This document shows positions 7,628-14,905 of a stretch of DNA of 24,409 nucleotides, piece by piece. A program made the position numbers and the translations under genes. The DNA comes from a virus. The notes under the pieces were generated by a model that was not told the origin of the DNA, did no database searches, and was given only the letters and a program-made list of their open reading frames with translations. How positions within the stretch are numbered: the stretch's first letter is position 1; each line of letters starts with the position of its first letter. The stretch is from positions 1 through 24,409 of the IMG/VR virus record IMGVR_UViG_3300027965_000181; one strand, written 5' to 3'.

Positions 7628-7671
7628 CAGGCCGAAGTCTGCCGCCCGTTCACGCGATTCAAATGCGTGGA

Positions 7672-8706
7672 TCAGAAATCGGCGCTGGCGATGACGTAGC
7701 CCGAGCCGCCGCCGCCCTGCAGCGTCGCGGCAAGGCCGACCGTCTCGGTCAAGGTCGAGACCAGGCTGATGGCATTGGGCGTGTGCGTGGAGCCGGCGGC
7801 AAGACCGGTCGCCGCGGCAGCGGCAGCGGCCGCCGCCACCTTGAAGCTGCCGGCGCTGACCGACACGCTCGGCGCCTTGTAGAGCTGCACCGGTGTCGCA
7901 AGATAGAATACCTGATTATTGGCGGAGGCGACCGCTCCGCCGACGCCGACGATGACGCCGGCTCCCGGCTCGGGTATCACCCAGGCATAGCGCTGGCAGA
8001 TCTCGAGCTCGACCTGCACGTCGCGATGCTCGTAGGGCGAGGCGAGATTGCCGATCTCGAGCTGGAAGCCGTTGAGAATGATGCCGTCGGCGGCGCCGGC
8101 GGTTCCGCTCGGCGTCCACGACAACAGCACGCCGAGCTGCGTCGCAGTCGAAGGCACCAGCCCGCTGAACTGGTAGCGCGTCATCGTGCCGGTCAATGTC
8201 TGCGTTGTGTTGATGATGTTCGCCTGGCCGGTCCACGTGCCCGCCACCAGGCTCGCGGCAGATTGATTCAAGCCGGTGCCGGCGACGAGCTGCACGGTGA
8301 GCGGCCCCCCCGAATAATTCGCCGCCGCGCGCGCCCAGAACGAGAAGGTGAGCTCCTGCCCCTGACAGCGGACGCAATCGGCCGATTCCAGCACCTGCCC
8401 GAGGCTCAGCGCGGCGGTGTTGGCGTTGCCGCTCGAACGCGTCATCTGCAGCGACTGATTGAAGCCGGCAATCGAAGCATCGGCGATGACCGACGCCAGG
8501 ATAGAGGAGGACGCGCCGCCGACCATGAACCAGCGATCGGCGAAATAGGTGGGCGTGCTGGTGATGGGAGTTGTGATGGTCCCGGCGCTGGCAAGCCCCG
8601 GGATGTTGCGCTGAAACGGATTGGTGGTCATGTCGCCACCATCCAGGAGATTGATGAAATTGTGGGGCGTGTTGATGAGCTGCCCCTCGATGGTGTAGTG
8701 GCCCAT
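7672..8706 (-). CDS. Tail fibre / virion appendage protein with C-terminal CQRY motif
   Basis: This encodes 344 residues from the ATG at 8706 (MGHYTIEGQLINTPHNFINL), chosen because AAAGGA lies about 9 bases upstream. Residues 50-215 form a jelly-roll-like carbohydrate-binding-type domain: DRWFMVGGASSSILASVIA, LTFSFWARAAANYSGGPLTV and LGVLLSWTPSGTAGAADGII. It is followed by FQLEIGNLASPYEHRD.....ELEICQRY, the signature seen in many phage tail-fibre and adsorption proteins (family usually 'LE.G..ATPFE.R....ELALCQRYY'). An Ala-run (KVAAAAAAAAATGLAAG) and a beta tail follow. It lies between the capsid gene and the small structural genes, and is probably involved in host-surface contact. Confidence 0.75.
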   Translation of the reverse strand: MGHYTIEGQLINTPHNFINLLDGGDMTTNPFQRNIPGLASAGTITTPITSTPTYFADRWFMVGGASSSILASVIADASIAGFNQSLQMTRSSGNANTAALSLGQVLESADCVRCQGQELTFSFWARAAANYSGGPLTVQLVAGTGLNQSAASLVAGTWTGQANIINTTQTLTGTMTRYQFSGLVPSTATQLGVLLSWTPSGTAGAADGIILNGFQLEIGNLASPYEHRDVQVELEICQRYAWVIPEPGAGVIVGVGGAVASANNQVFYLATPVQLYKAPSVSVSAGSFKVAAAAAAAAATGLAAGSTHTPNAISLVSTLTETVGLAATLQGGGGSGYVIASADF

Positions 8707-8760
8707 ATGGAGTTCCTTTGTCAAAGGGTTTGGGTGCGTTGGCGGCGAGCGGCATCCTCT

Positions 8761-8838
8761 CCGGTCGTCCCCGCGAAAGCGGGGACCCAGATCGCGAGGG
8801 CGTAGCCGTATGGGCCCCTGCTTTCGCAGGGGCGACGG
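8761..8838. repeat. Palindromic interspersed repeat
   Basis: Arms ggtcgtccccgcgaaagcgg and gggcccctgctttcgcaggg lie in the gap between the capsid gene stop (8851) and the tail-fibre-like gene start (8706). Confidence 0.85.
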
Positions 8839-8850
8839 GAAGAGCCGGGC

Positions 8851-9807
8851 TTACGCCGTGGTGTTGTCGAACACGCCGCCTGATGCCTTCTCGTTGCGGG
8901 CGACCAGCGCATACTCGGAGAGGATTTCCTTCCAATCGGAATCGCCGGTCTTGGCGAGCGGGAAGGAGACGAAGCGGCGACCGTTGAGATAGGCGACCGC
9001 CCACATGTCCATCTGCAGCGCCAGCACGTCGCGCGGGCGCATGAAGCGGTTGGGCGCAAGGCGCAGCGTGCCGAAGTCTGATTCGTACGCGTCGACCGCG
9101 GCGGTGATCTTCTTCGCCTTGGTGTCTTCGGTCGGCGTGGCGCGACCCGTGAAAGTCGAGAACACCTGCTTGTTGAAGCCGCCGGTCATGATGATGTCGG
9201 GCTTGCCGCCGGAGTTCCAGATCGACTGCAGGACGCTCTTGAGGTTTGCTTCCGTGAACAGGCGCTGGGTGCCGTCGGTGCGGGTATTGGTGCCGAGCGC
9301 GGCGGCCGGGTCGGCGCCGCCCGCGCCTTTCGAGGTATTGGTCTTGATCCAGGACAGCACGGAAGCGGTGGTGCGGGCAGTCGAATCATTGCCGGCGGTC
9401 TTGGCCTGGTTGGTGCCAACCAGGATCGCCTCCATGTCGCGCTTGAGCTCCAGGCCCTTGAGCATTTCCTGATACGCCATCTCGTCATCGCGCCCGGCGT
9501 GCTCGACCGCGCGCTGGGTGCCGGTGACCTGGGGCACCTTGCGGGAGATCTGGCAGATATTGCCGAGCCGCACCGTGGCGGTGGTCTGATCGGCGATCGC
9601 CGCATCGCCTTCGAGCTGAGCGTTGGCGGTGTTTACCGCGGCGAGCGCCTGCGTCTGCCACTCATGCAGCACGGCGGTCGCCTTCTCCTTCTCGATGCCG
9701 CTCATGAACGGCGTCTCGGTCGGATCGATGCGATAGATCACGTCGGACAGATCCTCGCGATTGCCGACGGCTTCGTAGGTCGCGAAGGTGTTGGTGGGGA
9801 GTGCCAT
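8851..9807 (-). CDS. Major capsid protein, SU10-type (DUF5309 family)
   Basis: This encodes 318 residues starting MALPTNTFATYEAVGNREDL. Characteristic blocks of the HK97-fold capsid family formerly called DUF5309 are visible in order: DVIYRIDPTETPFMSGIEKE (N-arm), HEWQTQALAAVNTANAQLEG, RLGNICQISRKVPQVTGTQ, GLELKRDMEAILVGTNQAKT, SVLQSIWNSGGKPDIIMTGG, FNKQVFSTFTGRAT, VDAYESDFGTLRLAPNRFM and SEYALVARNEKASGGVFD. Full length for the family, with no visible lesion. It follows the scaffold gene as expected. This is the best identified phage gene in the window and places the prophage with SU10-like podoviruses. Confidence 0.95.
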   Translation of the reverse strand: MALPTNTFATYEAVGNREDLSDVIYRIDPTETPFMSGIEKEKATAVLHEWQTQALAAVNTANAQLEGDAAIADQTTATVRLGNICQISRKVPQVTGTQRAVEHAGRDDEMAYQEMLKGLELKRDMEAILVGTNQAKTAGNDSTARTTASVLSWIKTNTSKGAGGADPAAALGTNTRTDGTQRLFTEANLKSVLQSIWNSGGKPDIIMTGGFNKQVFSTFTGRATPTEDTKAKKITAAVDAYESDFGTLRLAPNRFMRPRDVLALQMDMWAVAYLNGRRFVSFPLAKTGDSDWKEILSEYALVARNEKASGGVFDNTTA

Positions 9808-9855
9808 GGGTAAGGGCCTTTCTTCGATGTTGGTTTGAATTCAAGAAAACACTCA

Positions 9856-10088
9856 CCGGTCACCCCCGCGAAAGCGGAAGTCCAGTCCACTTCGAAAAAA
9901 GCATTCTTGCGAAGGAACTGGCTCCCCGCTTTCGAGCGTGTGAAGGAATCGCCTCTCCGGTCGTCCCGGCAGGAGCGAAGCGGAGAGCCGGGACCTTCGG
10001 GCAACATGAGAGGGCGCAGCGGTATGGGTCCCTGCTTTCGCAAGGACGACCGGGAATTTCTTCACACGCTCTTTCGCGAGGACGACGG
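9856..10088. repeat. Tandem array of palindromic interspersed repeats
   Basis: About 230 bases between scaffold and capsid genes hold at least three related elements: ggtcacccccgcgaaagcgg, ggtcgtcccggcaggagcga and gggtccctgctttcgcaagg, plus a terminal tttcgcgaggacgac unit. The scaffold-capsid gap in most phages is only tens of bases, so this is an inserted array. Confidence 0.8.
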
Positions 10089-10095
10089 GAGGGGG

Positions 10096-11199
10096 CTACC
10101 GCGCAGCCTTCCGCCGCTCGGCCAACAGGCGCGCGGCATCCTTGATGTTGCCGCTCGCTTCCAGACGCCGCGTAAGGTTCTGCACGACCGCCTCGTGCGC
10201 GGCGCCGCGCGGCTGCGCCGCGCCCGGCCGCTGCACCGGCGGCACCGGCTTGGCGCTCGCCTGCCTGGCGGCTCTCTGGGCGTCGCGAAAGCGTACGCCG
10301 TCGCGGATCAGCATCTGCACGCGGTGATCGTGCAGATTGAGCTCGCGGCGGCCGTGAAAGAAATCACCGAGCTCGGCATCGGAGAAACCGAGCTCGCGCA
10401 GCATGTGCCCCGCCGCCTCCGTGAGCTTGGCGCGCTTGACCGGATCGGCGAGGTCGGGATTCTTCTCGATCAAGCGTGCCTGCTCGCGCTGGACCAGATC
10501 CTGGAAACGCAGGTGGCGCTCCTGGCTTTGCCGCACCGAAGAGTCCTGCAGTTGCTGCTGCAGCTGGCCGATCCGCTTCTGCTGCGCATCCCACGCTACA
10601 TAACGCGGCCAGTCCTCGCGCGCGAGCCGCTCGACATCGGTCACCGTCTTGACATCGGCGAAATCGGCGGCGTGCTGCTGCTGCAGGGTGGCGAGCAGCG
10701 TCGGCAAAGCGTTCTCGTAGGTGACCCGGGCCTGCTCCGCTTTCGTCCGCTCGGCTTCGAGCGCCTGGCGTTGCTGGGCCGCTTCGCTTTCGCTGCGGTG
10801 CAGCTCGGCCTCGCGTTCCGCTTCCCGCGCGGCGAAAAAGCTCTGCGTCTCGCGCGGCAGAGATTTGAAGCGCTCGCGCGCGGCCTCGTCCCAGGATTTC
10901 GGCGGCTCGATCGGCGTCTCCGCGACCGGCGTCTCGGCTTGCTCGGTTGGGGCGGCCTGTGGGTCGTCCGATGCCGGTGCAGGCTCCGCCTCTGCGGCTG
11001 CGGTTTGATCCACCGGCTTTGCGGCCGCCTCCGCGGTTGCTTCGGCCTTTGCGTCTGCGCTTTCACGCGCCTTCACGCGAAAGCTCGCGACCGAACGCGC
11101 TGCATCGCGCGCCGAGATATCGTCGCCGCTGGGCGCAGGAATTTGCACAATGTCGAGAGTTGCGCCGCTTTCAACAGCGGCGTCCGTAGAGATGTCCAT
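10096..11199 (-). CDS. Capsid scaffolding protein
   Basis: This encodes 367 residues, with the start at 11199 supported by AAAGGA about 8 bases upstream. Residues 1-110 are acidic and Ala/Pro/Glu-rich (ESADAKAEATAEAAAKPVDQ). Residues 120-240 form a long charged, Gln-rich helix or coiled coil (FFAAREAEREAELHRSESEA, IGQLQQQLQDSSVRQSQERH). The C-terminal third is basic (ALIEKNPDLADP-like region, LGFSDAELGDFFHGRRELNL, MLIRDGVRFRDAQRAAR). An acidic disordered N-terminus, coiled-coil middle and basic helical C-terminus immediately upstream of the major capsid gene is the standard scaffold arrangement. Confidence 0.85.
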   Translation of the reverse strand: MDISTDAAVESGATLDIVQIPAPSGDDISARDAARSVASFRVKARESADAKAEATAEAAAKPVDQTAAAEAEPAPASDDPQAAPTEQAETPVAETPIEPPKSWDEAARERFKSLPRETQSFFAAREAEREAELHRSESEAAQQRQALEAERTKAEQARVTYENALPTLLATLQQQHAADFADVKTVTDVERLAREDWPRYVAWDAQQKRIGQLQQQLQDSSVRQSQERHLRFQDLVQREQARLIEKNPDLADPVKRAKLTEAAGHMLRELGFSDAELGDFFHGRRELNLHDHRVQMLIRDGVRFRDAQRAARQASAKPVPPVQRPGAAQPRGAAHEAVVQNLTRRLEASGNIKDAARLLAERRKAAR

Positions 11200-11240
11200 G
11201 CTTTGGTCCTTTGGTGGTTACTGCTGGTTTCAGCACATGC

Positions 11241-11284
11241 CTCATGGTGAGGAGCCGTGCCCAGCACGGCGTCTCGAACCATGG
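11241..11284. repeat. Interspersed palindrome (ctcatggtgaggagc...gtctcgaaccatgg)
   Basis: Inverted arms ctcatggtgaggagccgtgc and gcacggcgtctcgaaccatg surround a short loop. The sequence is a type widely dispersed in Bradyrhizobium-like genomes (recollection). It lies in the gap between the 104-residue small gene (11394-11708) and the scaffold. Confidence 0.75.
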
Positions 11285-11326
11285 CCACAAACTTGGCACT
11301 CGCCTCGCGGCCAGTTGCAGTCAGCG

Positions 11327-11374
11327 GCCATCCTTCGAGACGGCCGGCACGAGTGCCGGCCTCCTCAGGATGAG
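11327..11374. repeat. Interspersed palindrome (ccatccttcgagac...ctcctcaggatgag)
   Basis: Arms ccatccttcgagacggccgg and ccggcctcctcaggatgag form a strong hairpin. A second copy lies at 23299-23349, beside the host-type hydrolase gene. The repeat is therefore shared between the prophage interior and flanking chromosome. Confidence 0.8.
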
Positions 11375-11393
11375 GTCAAAGAGAGGTGATCAA

Positions 11394-11708
11394 TCAAACA
11401 AGTCCAAATCGCTTGCGCCTTTGGGCAAGCTCGTCGATCTCTCGCTGCGCGAGCTTGCCGTCGCCGACGATGCGGGCGAGATGATCCTTGACCTTGCGCA
11501 CAACATTGACGGCCTGCCACAGCCGCTCGCGCGCATCGGTGTCGCGGAACTGGGTGATGCGCCATTCCTCGATGTAACGCTCCTCGAGCCGCGCGAAGGC
11601 TTGTTGCAGGAGCTCATCGGCAATCAACGCCTCCGCGCGGGCACGCCGTGCGAGATCGGCATTGAGCTTGAAATCGTCCGCAGGCGCGGCGCCGCGCAGC
11701 TTGCTCAT
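11394..11708 (-). CDS. Small helical phage protein of unknown function
   Basis: This encodes 104 residues from the ATG at 11708 (MSKLRGAAPADDFKLNADLA), which overlaps the stop of the upstream peptidase-like gene by 4 bases (ATGA). The protein is nearly all helix and highly charged: RARAEALIADELLQQAFARL, EERYIEEWRITQFRDTDARE, RLWQAVNVVRKVKDHLARIV and GKLAQREIDELAQRRKRFGL. This 'ARERLWQA..V..KV..HL' pattern is common to short proteins just upstream of phage scaffold or capsid genes and often encoded next to packaging components. The function is not established. Confidence 0.75.
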   Translation of the reverse strand: MSKLRGAAPADDFKLNADLARRARAEALIADELLQQAFARLEERYIEEWRITQFRDTDARERLWQAVNVVRKVKDHLARIVGDGKLAQREIDELAQRRKRFGLV

Positions 11709-12064
11709 GACAGCGCCCTTTTCAGCCATTCGGTGAGCCACGGATTGTCGCGGAATACCTGCGTCCAGCCGGTCGCAAATGCGCCGACGATGCGCTCCTC
11801 CTTGTCGTCGTCGGCAAGCGCATAGGTCGCATAGATCGCATGTCCGGCCTCGTGCAGGAGAGTGTCGGCGGCCTTGACGGCGGATGGCATGTCGAGCTGC
11901 AGCGCTACGTGTCCCTCGCTCGGTGAGAACTCGCCGAAGCAGTCCTTGCCCATGGCGCGCTGTGCGGACAATTTGTCGATGCGGAAGTCGTACGGTCCGA
12001 CTCGCAGCGAGGCCGGCAGCGCCTCGATCGCCTGCCGACCGGTCTTGAAGATGGGCTTGTTCAT
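11705..12064 (-). CDS. HEAGH zinc-metallopeptidase-like phage protein
   Basis: This encodes 119 residues. Residues 66-78 read ADTLLHEAGHAIY, a canonical HExxH zinc-binding motif (H71, E72, H75) within a helix. The likely third ligand could be Asp or Glu near residues 84-90 (ADDDKEERIVGAF). The N-terminus (FKTGRQAIEALPASLRVGPY, DFRIDKLSAQRAMGKDCFGE, FSPSEGHVALQLDM) resembles short phage and prophage peptidases of the ImmA/SprT-like type. It may process a virion or host protein. No substrate can be inferred. It is translationally coupled to the next gene and lies inside the structural operon. Confidence 0.75.
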   Translation of the reverse strand: MNKPIFKTGRQAIEALPASLRVGPYDFRIDKLSAQRAMGKDCFGEFSPSEGHVALQLDMPSAVKAADTLLHEAGHAIYATYALADDDKEERIVGAFATGWTQVFRDNPWLTEWLKRALS

Positions 12065-12104
12065 GGGGCGAGCCTTTTCTGATGTTGACTTGTGCCGGGC
12101 ACTC

Positions 12105-12993
12105 TCACGCGGCCAGCAGCAGCGCGAGCGCGTCTTCCTCGTCCTTTGCTTCGATCTGTGCCTGCGCGGCGGCGGCGGCGAGCCGCGATGCGTGACTCAT
12201 CGCATGTTGCAGGCGCATTCCATGCGCGGCCGCCGCCAACGCGGATTCGAGCGTACGCTCGCCGGCAGTCGTCGCGCTCACTGCATCAAGGCGCGCGCGC
12301 TCGGCCGACCGGGCGGGCCTCCTCGGCGGATGCAGCCGCCTGCAGGCGTTCGCGCGCAAGCCGTCTCGCCTCCTGCCGGCGGCGCCGAGCCGTCTCCCGC
12401 TCGGCGGCAAGCTCGTCCTGCAGCTCCCGCCAGCGGCCACGGCTGAACGTGCCGGCGACGATCGTGCCGCCGCCGCCGGCGATGTCGTAGCTGAGATAAG
12501 CGCCAGATCCTGTCAGCGAGAAGCTGCCGGTCTCAAGCGGCTCGTCCGTCGTGGGGCTCGCGATCGGCTCGCCGGTCAGCGTGTAGGCGCCGAATGGGGC
12601 GGCGAAAAAGCCTTCGAACTTGGCGGCTTCGCCCGTCTCCGCAAACGATCCGAATGCGCCGGCGAGCTGCTGCTGCAGTCCTGCGGTTTCGCCCGTCAGC
12701 GTGAACGATCCGAACGCCGAAACCAAGAAGCCTTCGAATGCCGCCGCGAATCCGGTCTCCGCAAATGCGCCGAAGGCGGCGACCTGCTGCGTCTGGAAAA
12801 GAGCAGCCTCGCCGGTCAGTGCAAACGAGCCGAAGGCGGCGACCTCTTGCGTCTGGAAGAGAGCCGCTTCGCCCGTGAGCGCGAACGATCCGGATGATGC
12901 GATCAGCGTAATCGTGGTCGTCGACGGCTGCGAGAGCGCGCGCGGACGCAGCCGCGGCCGCCCATAGCCGCCGACCTTGAGGATCTTGACCAT
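12105..12993 (-). pseudogene. 20-residue-repeat phage protein with a frameshift in a GC-dinucleotide tract
   Basis: From the ATG at 12993, residues 35-154 are six tandem 20-residue repeats of the form GSFALTGEAALFQTQEVAAF, followed by a degenerate seventh (GSFSLTGSGA). A charged helix follows (WRELQDELAAERETARRRRQ) up to AAASAEEARP. This frame stops at 12286. A neighbouring frame continues the same coiled-coil character down to 12105 (AERARLDAVSATTAGERT, ESALAAAAHGMRLQHAMSH, AQIEAKDEEDALALLLAA). Total length is 889 bases, one more than a multiple of three. Adding one CG unit to the GCGCGCGC tract near 12293-12300 joins the frames perfectly. The repeat resembles 'GAFALTGQ' repeats of phage surface proteins. 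It could be two ORFs, a variable site or decay. Confidence 0.75.
12532..12891 (-). repeat. Six tandem 60-bp coding repeats
   Basis: The protein has Gly at residues 35, 55, 75, 95, 115 and 135, an exact 20-residue period. Each unit starts GSF(A/T)(L/E)TGE. The first two units are nearly identical at DNA level (cgaaggcggcgacctcttgc / cgaaggcggcgacctgctgc), implying recent duplication or gene conversion. The later units are more diverged. Confidence 0.85.
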
Positions 12994-12997
12994 GGAT

Positions 12998-13471
12998 TTA
13001 GAAAACCTCGCGGAAGATCGCGCAGCCGCTCACGGTCTGACTCGACGGCGTCGAGTCGAGGCTCACCACCAGGCAGGCCGAGATCGGCACCAGGATGCGG
13101 TGGTCGGGATCAAGCGGTTGCCAGGCCCAGCCGTTGGCGAGATTCCATTGGCCAGCGTCGAGCACCGTCTTGGTGCCGCTCCCCACCGCGGTTTGCGTCG
13201 TGTTCTGCGTCTTGCATGTGACCGTCGCCGCCGCATCGCCCGGGATGGTCTTGGCGGGCGTGAGCGCAGCACCGCCTGATCCTGCGGTGTAGGAGCCGGT
13301 GAACAGCGACAGCGAAAGCGAGAATTCGCTGATCGAGGTCGCGCACGGATCAAGCCGCACCTCCTCGAGGAATCCCATCGACGCCGACGTCGTGGTGATC
13401 GCCCACAAGTCCTGCTTGCTCGTGCTCAAGCTCTGGGCGTTGAACGGAAGGCGGTAGACGCGACCAGCCAT
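12998..13471 (-). CDS. Phage virion protein, beta-rich
   Basis: This encodes 157 residues starting MAGRVYRLPFNAQSLSTSKQ, with DLWAITTTSASMGFLEEVRL, a middle beta region (EFSLSLSLFTGSYTAGSGGA) and a C-terminal part (WNLANGWAWQPLDPDHRIL, LVVSLDSTPSSQTVSGCAIF). The N-terminal 'AQ....DLW.I........L..V.L......S' pattern is that of a widespread small phage structural protein. The stop lies 4 bases before the start of the repeat protein, indicating co-transcription. The likely location is the capsid or tail surface; the exact role is unknown. Confidence 0.75.
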   Translation of the reverse strand: MAGRVYRLPFNAQSLSTSKQDLWAITTTSASMGFLEEVRLDPCATSISEFSLSLSLFTGSYTAGSGGAALTPAKTIPGDAAATVTCKTQNTTQTAVGSGTKTVLDAGQWNLANGWAWQPLDPDHRILVPISACLVVSLDSTPSSQTVSGCAIFREVF

Positions 13472-13474
13472 GCT

Positions 13475-14479
13475 CTATCTCCTGTAAACGATTGCGCGGC
13501 GCCGAAGGCCGAGAACGGCGACCACCCAGGTCAGCGCGATGATGCCTTGCGCTCCATTGCCGCCGTCTTGTACGGAGATGCCGGAGCCAAAGGCCCCGCT
13601 TCCGCCCCCGCCGTAATTCCCGCCGGCTTTGCCGCCGCCGGTATTGACCGAGCCGGCGCCAGACCCGCATCCGTGCGAGCTGTCGAATTCCGTGCCGCTG
13701 TTGCCGTTGCTGCCGATTGAGCCGCCGGCGACCGTGCCGCCATCCGCTGCGCCCCCTGCGCCGCCGACAGCTCCCGCGCTGCCGTTGCCGCTTGGGCCTC
13801 CTGCGCCGCCGCCAGAGCCGGTGCTTGAAGCGGTGCCGTTGCCCCCGGCACCGCCGCTGTGCTTGGTTGTTCCAGTCGCGCCGGTTGTCGAGCCGCCAGC
13901 GCCACCTACGCCATCGAAAGCGCCCGCATCTCCCCCCGCGCCCCCATTAGCTCCAACTGACGAGCCTGCTAGCGTCGTGCCGTTGAACCAAGTGCTTCCC
14001 CCGGCTCCTGCTCCTCTCGTGTCGTTTACATCGCCGACCCCGAAGGCACCGCATTGCCACGTTGCCGTGGTAACCCCGGGGGCCGCGAAGACGAAATTCG
14101 TGTTCCTGGAATGGCCTCCTCCGCCACCCCCTCCACCGTTCACCGAATCGGAGTTGAAGGCTGCTCCGCCGCCCCCGCCGCCACCGATGCAATCGACGGT
14201 GTTGTTGCTGTTATTCCACGTCGGGTCTGACGTGTAGGTCTGATTGCTGCCGGTGGGCGAGACCAGGAAGGCAACTGTCGCGAGGTAGATGAAGTCCTCG
14301 CGGTGCAAGAGCTCGTTGAGCTGCGAATTGGAGACGATTGCGCTCGGAACAACGAATAGATCGCGCTCGATCGGATGCGCGCGCACCGGCCAGCCGAGCG
14401 CCAGCATCGCACCGACGAGCGCGGGCGAGGCCCGAAACGCGATGCATTTGACGGTACCGTGCGGCCGCGCGACGCGCAT
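13475..14479 (-). CDS. Glycine-rich phage surface / tail-fibre-tip-like protein
   Basis: This encodes 334 residues. Residues 1-90 are mixed (ERDLFVVPSAIVSNSQLNEL, FIYLATVAFLVSPTGSNQTY). From about 95 to 310 the protein is dominated by Gly, Ser, Ala and Thr (IGGGGGGGAAFNSDSV, NGGGGGGGGHSRN, GAGGSTTGATGTTKHSGG). Such glycine-rich domains, where poly-Gly segments pack as sheets of polyGly-II helices, are found in tips of phage adhesins and fibres. The protein ends with VVAVLGLRRRAIVYRR. The start at 14479 lies 6 bases after the upstream stop. The start may be further downstream, as the first 30 residues are basic and unlike the rest. A receptor-binding or surface role is inferred. Confidence 0.65.
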   Translation of the reverse strand: MRVARPHGTVKCIAFRASPALVGAMLALGWPVRAHPIERDLFVVPSAIVSNSQLNELLHREDFIYLATVAFLVSPTGSNQTYTSDPTWNNSNNTVDCIGGGGGGGAAFNSDSVNGGGGGGGGHSRNTNFVFAAPGVTTATWQCGAFGVGDVNDTRGAGAGGSTWFNGTTLAGSSVGANGGAGGDAGAFDGVGGAGGSTTGATGTTKHSGGAGGNGTASSTGSGGGAGGPSGNGSAGAVGGAGGAADGGTVAGGSIGSNGNSGTEFDSSHGCGSGAGSVNTGGGKAGGNYGGGGSGAFGSGISVQDGGNGAQGIIALTWVVAVLGLRRRAIVYRR

Positions 14480-14485
14480 TTTGGC

Positions 14486-14905
14486 TTACTGCAGCTCGAG
14501 GATGCCGTTGACGGCGTCGGGCTGGACCTGGAACGAGTTGCCCGAGGTCACATTGACCTCGGCTCCGTAATCCCACCAGCCGATCAGGTTGCCGCTCGCC
14601 GCCGTCGAGTTGTAGATGACCGCATAGCGGAACTGCGCAATCGACCCGCCCGAGGCCGTGAAGGTCACGTTGTTGCCCATGAGCTTGTAGAGACCGCTCG
14701 TCTGGCTCGAGCTCGTGATCGTGACTGCCGTGCCGCCGGCCGTATAGCCGTTGCCCGCGGCGATCTCGGTGATATTCGCCTTGACGGTGTTGCTCGCGCT
14801 CGGCGCCGTGTCGGTCAGCATGATCTTGAGCGTGTCGGAGCCCAGATTGTGCACCTTGTTGGCGATGTCGGCGACGAACTGATTGAACTTATTGAACGAG
14901 GCCAT
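14486..14905 (-). CDS. Small conserved phage virion protein
   Basis: This encodes 139 residues from the ATG at 14905 (MASFNKFNQFVADIANKVHN). A second ATG sits directly upstream at 14908, but GGAG is better spaced for 14905. The gene overlaps the 3' end of the portal gene by 17 bases. The protein contains a helical start with NLGSDTLKIMLTDTAPSASN, then a beta domain (NITEIAAGNGYTAGGTAVT, YKLMGNNVTFTASGGSIAQF, RYAVIYNSTAASGNLIGWWD) ending SFQVQPDAVNGILEL. This 'F..DLA...H.L.SDTLK..LT' protein is common beside portal or capsid genes of many phages and appears to be a virion component, perhaps surface-exposed. Confidence 0.8.
   Translation of the reverse strand: MASFNKFNQFVADIANKVHNLGSDTLKIMLTDTAPSASNTVKANITEIAAGNGYTAGGTAVTITSSSQTSGLYKLMGNNVTFTASGGSIAQFRYAVIYNSTAASGNLIGWWDYGAEVNVTSGNSFQVQPDAVNGILELQ

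Noticed and set aside
9835-11250. Long plus-strand open frames opposite the scaffold, tail-fibre, nozzle and capsid genes
   Set aside because: They are mirror frames of well-identified minus-strand genes in GC-rich DNA, rich in Arg and Ala with no recognisable domain.
12286-12310. Programmed frameshift as in tail-assembly chaperone pairs
   Set aside because: The gene is a repeat protein upstream of scaffold and capsid in a short-tailed phage, the shift is not the usual -1 at a slippery heptamer, and a lost CG unit explains it more simply.
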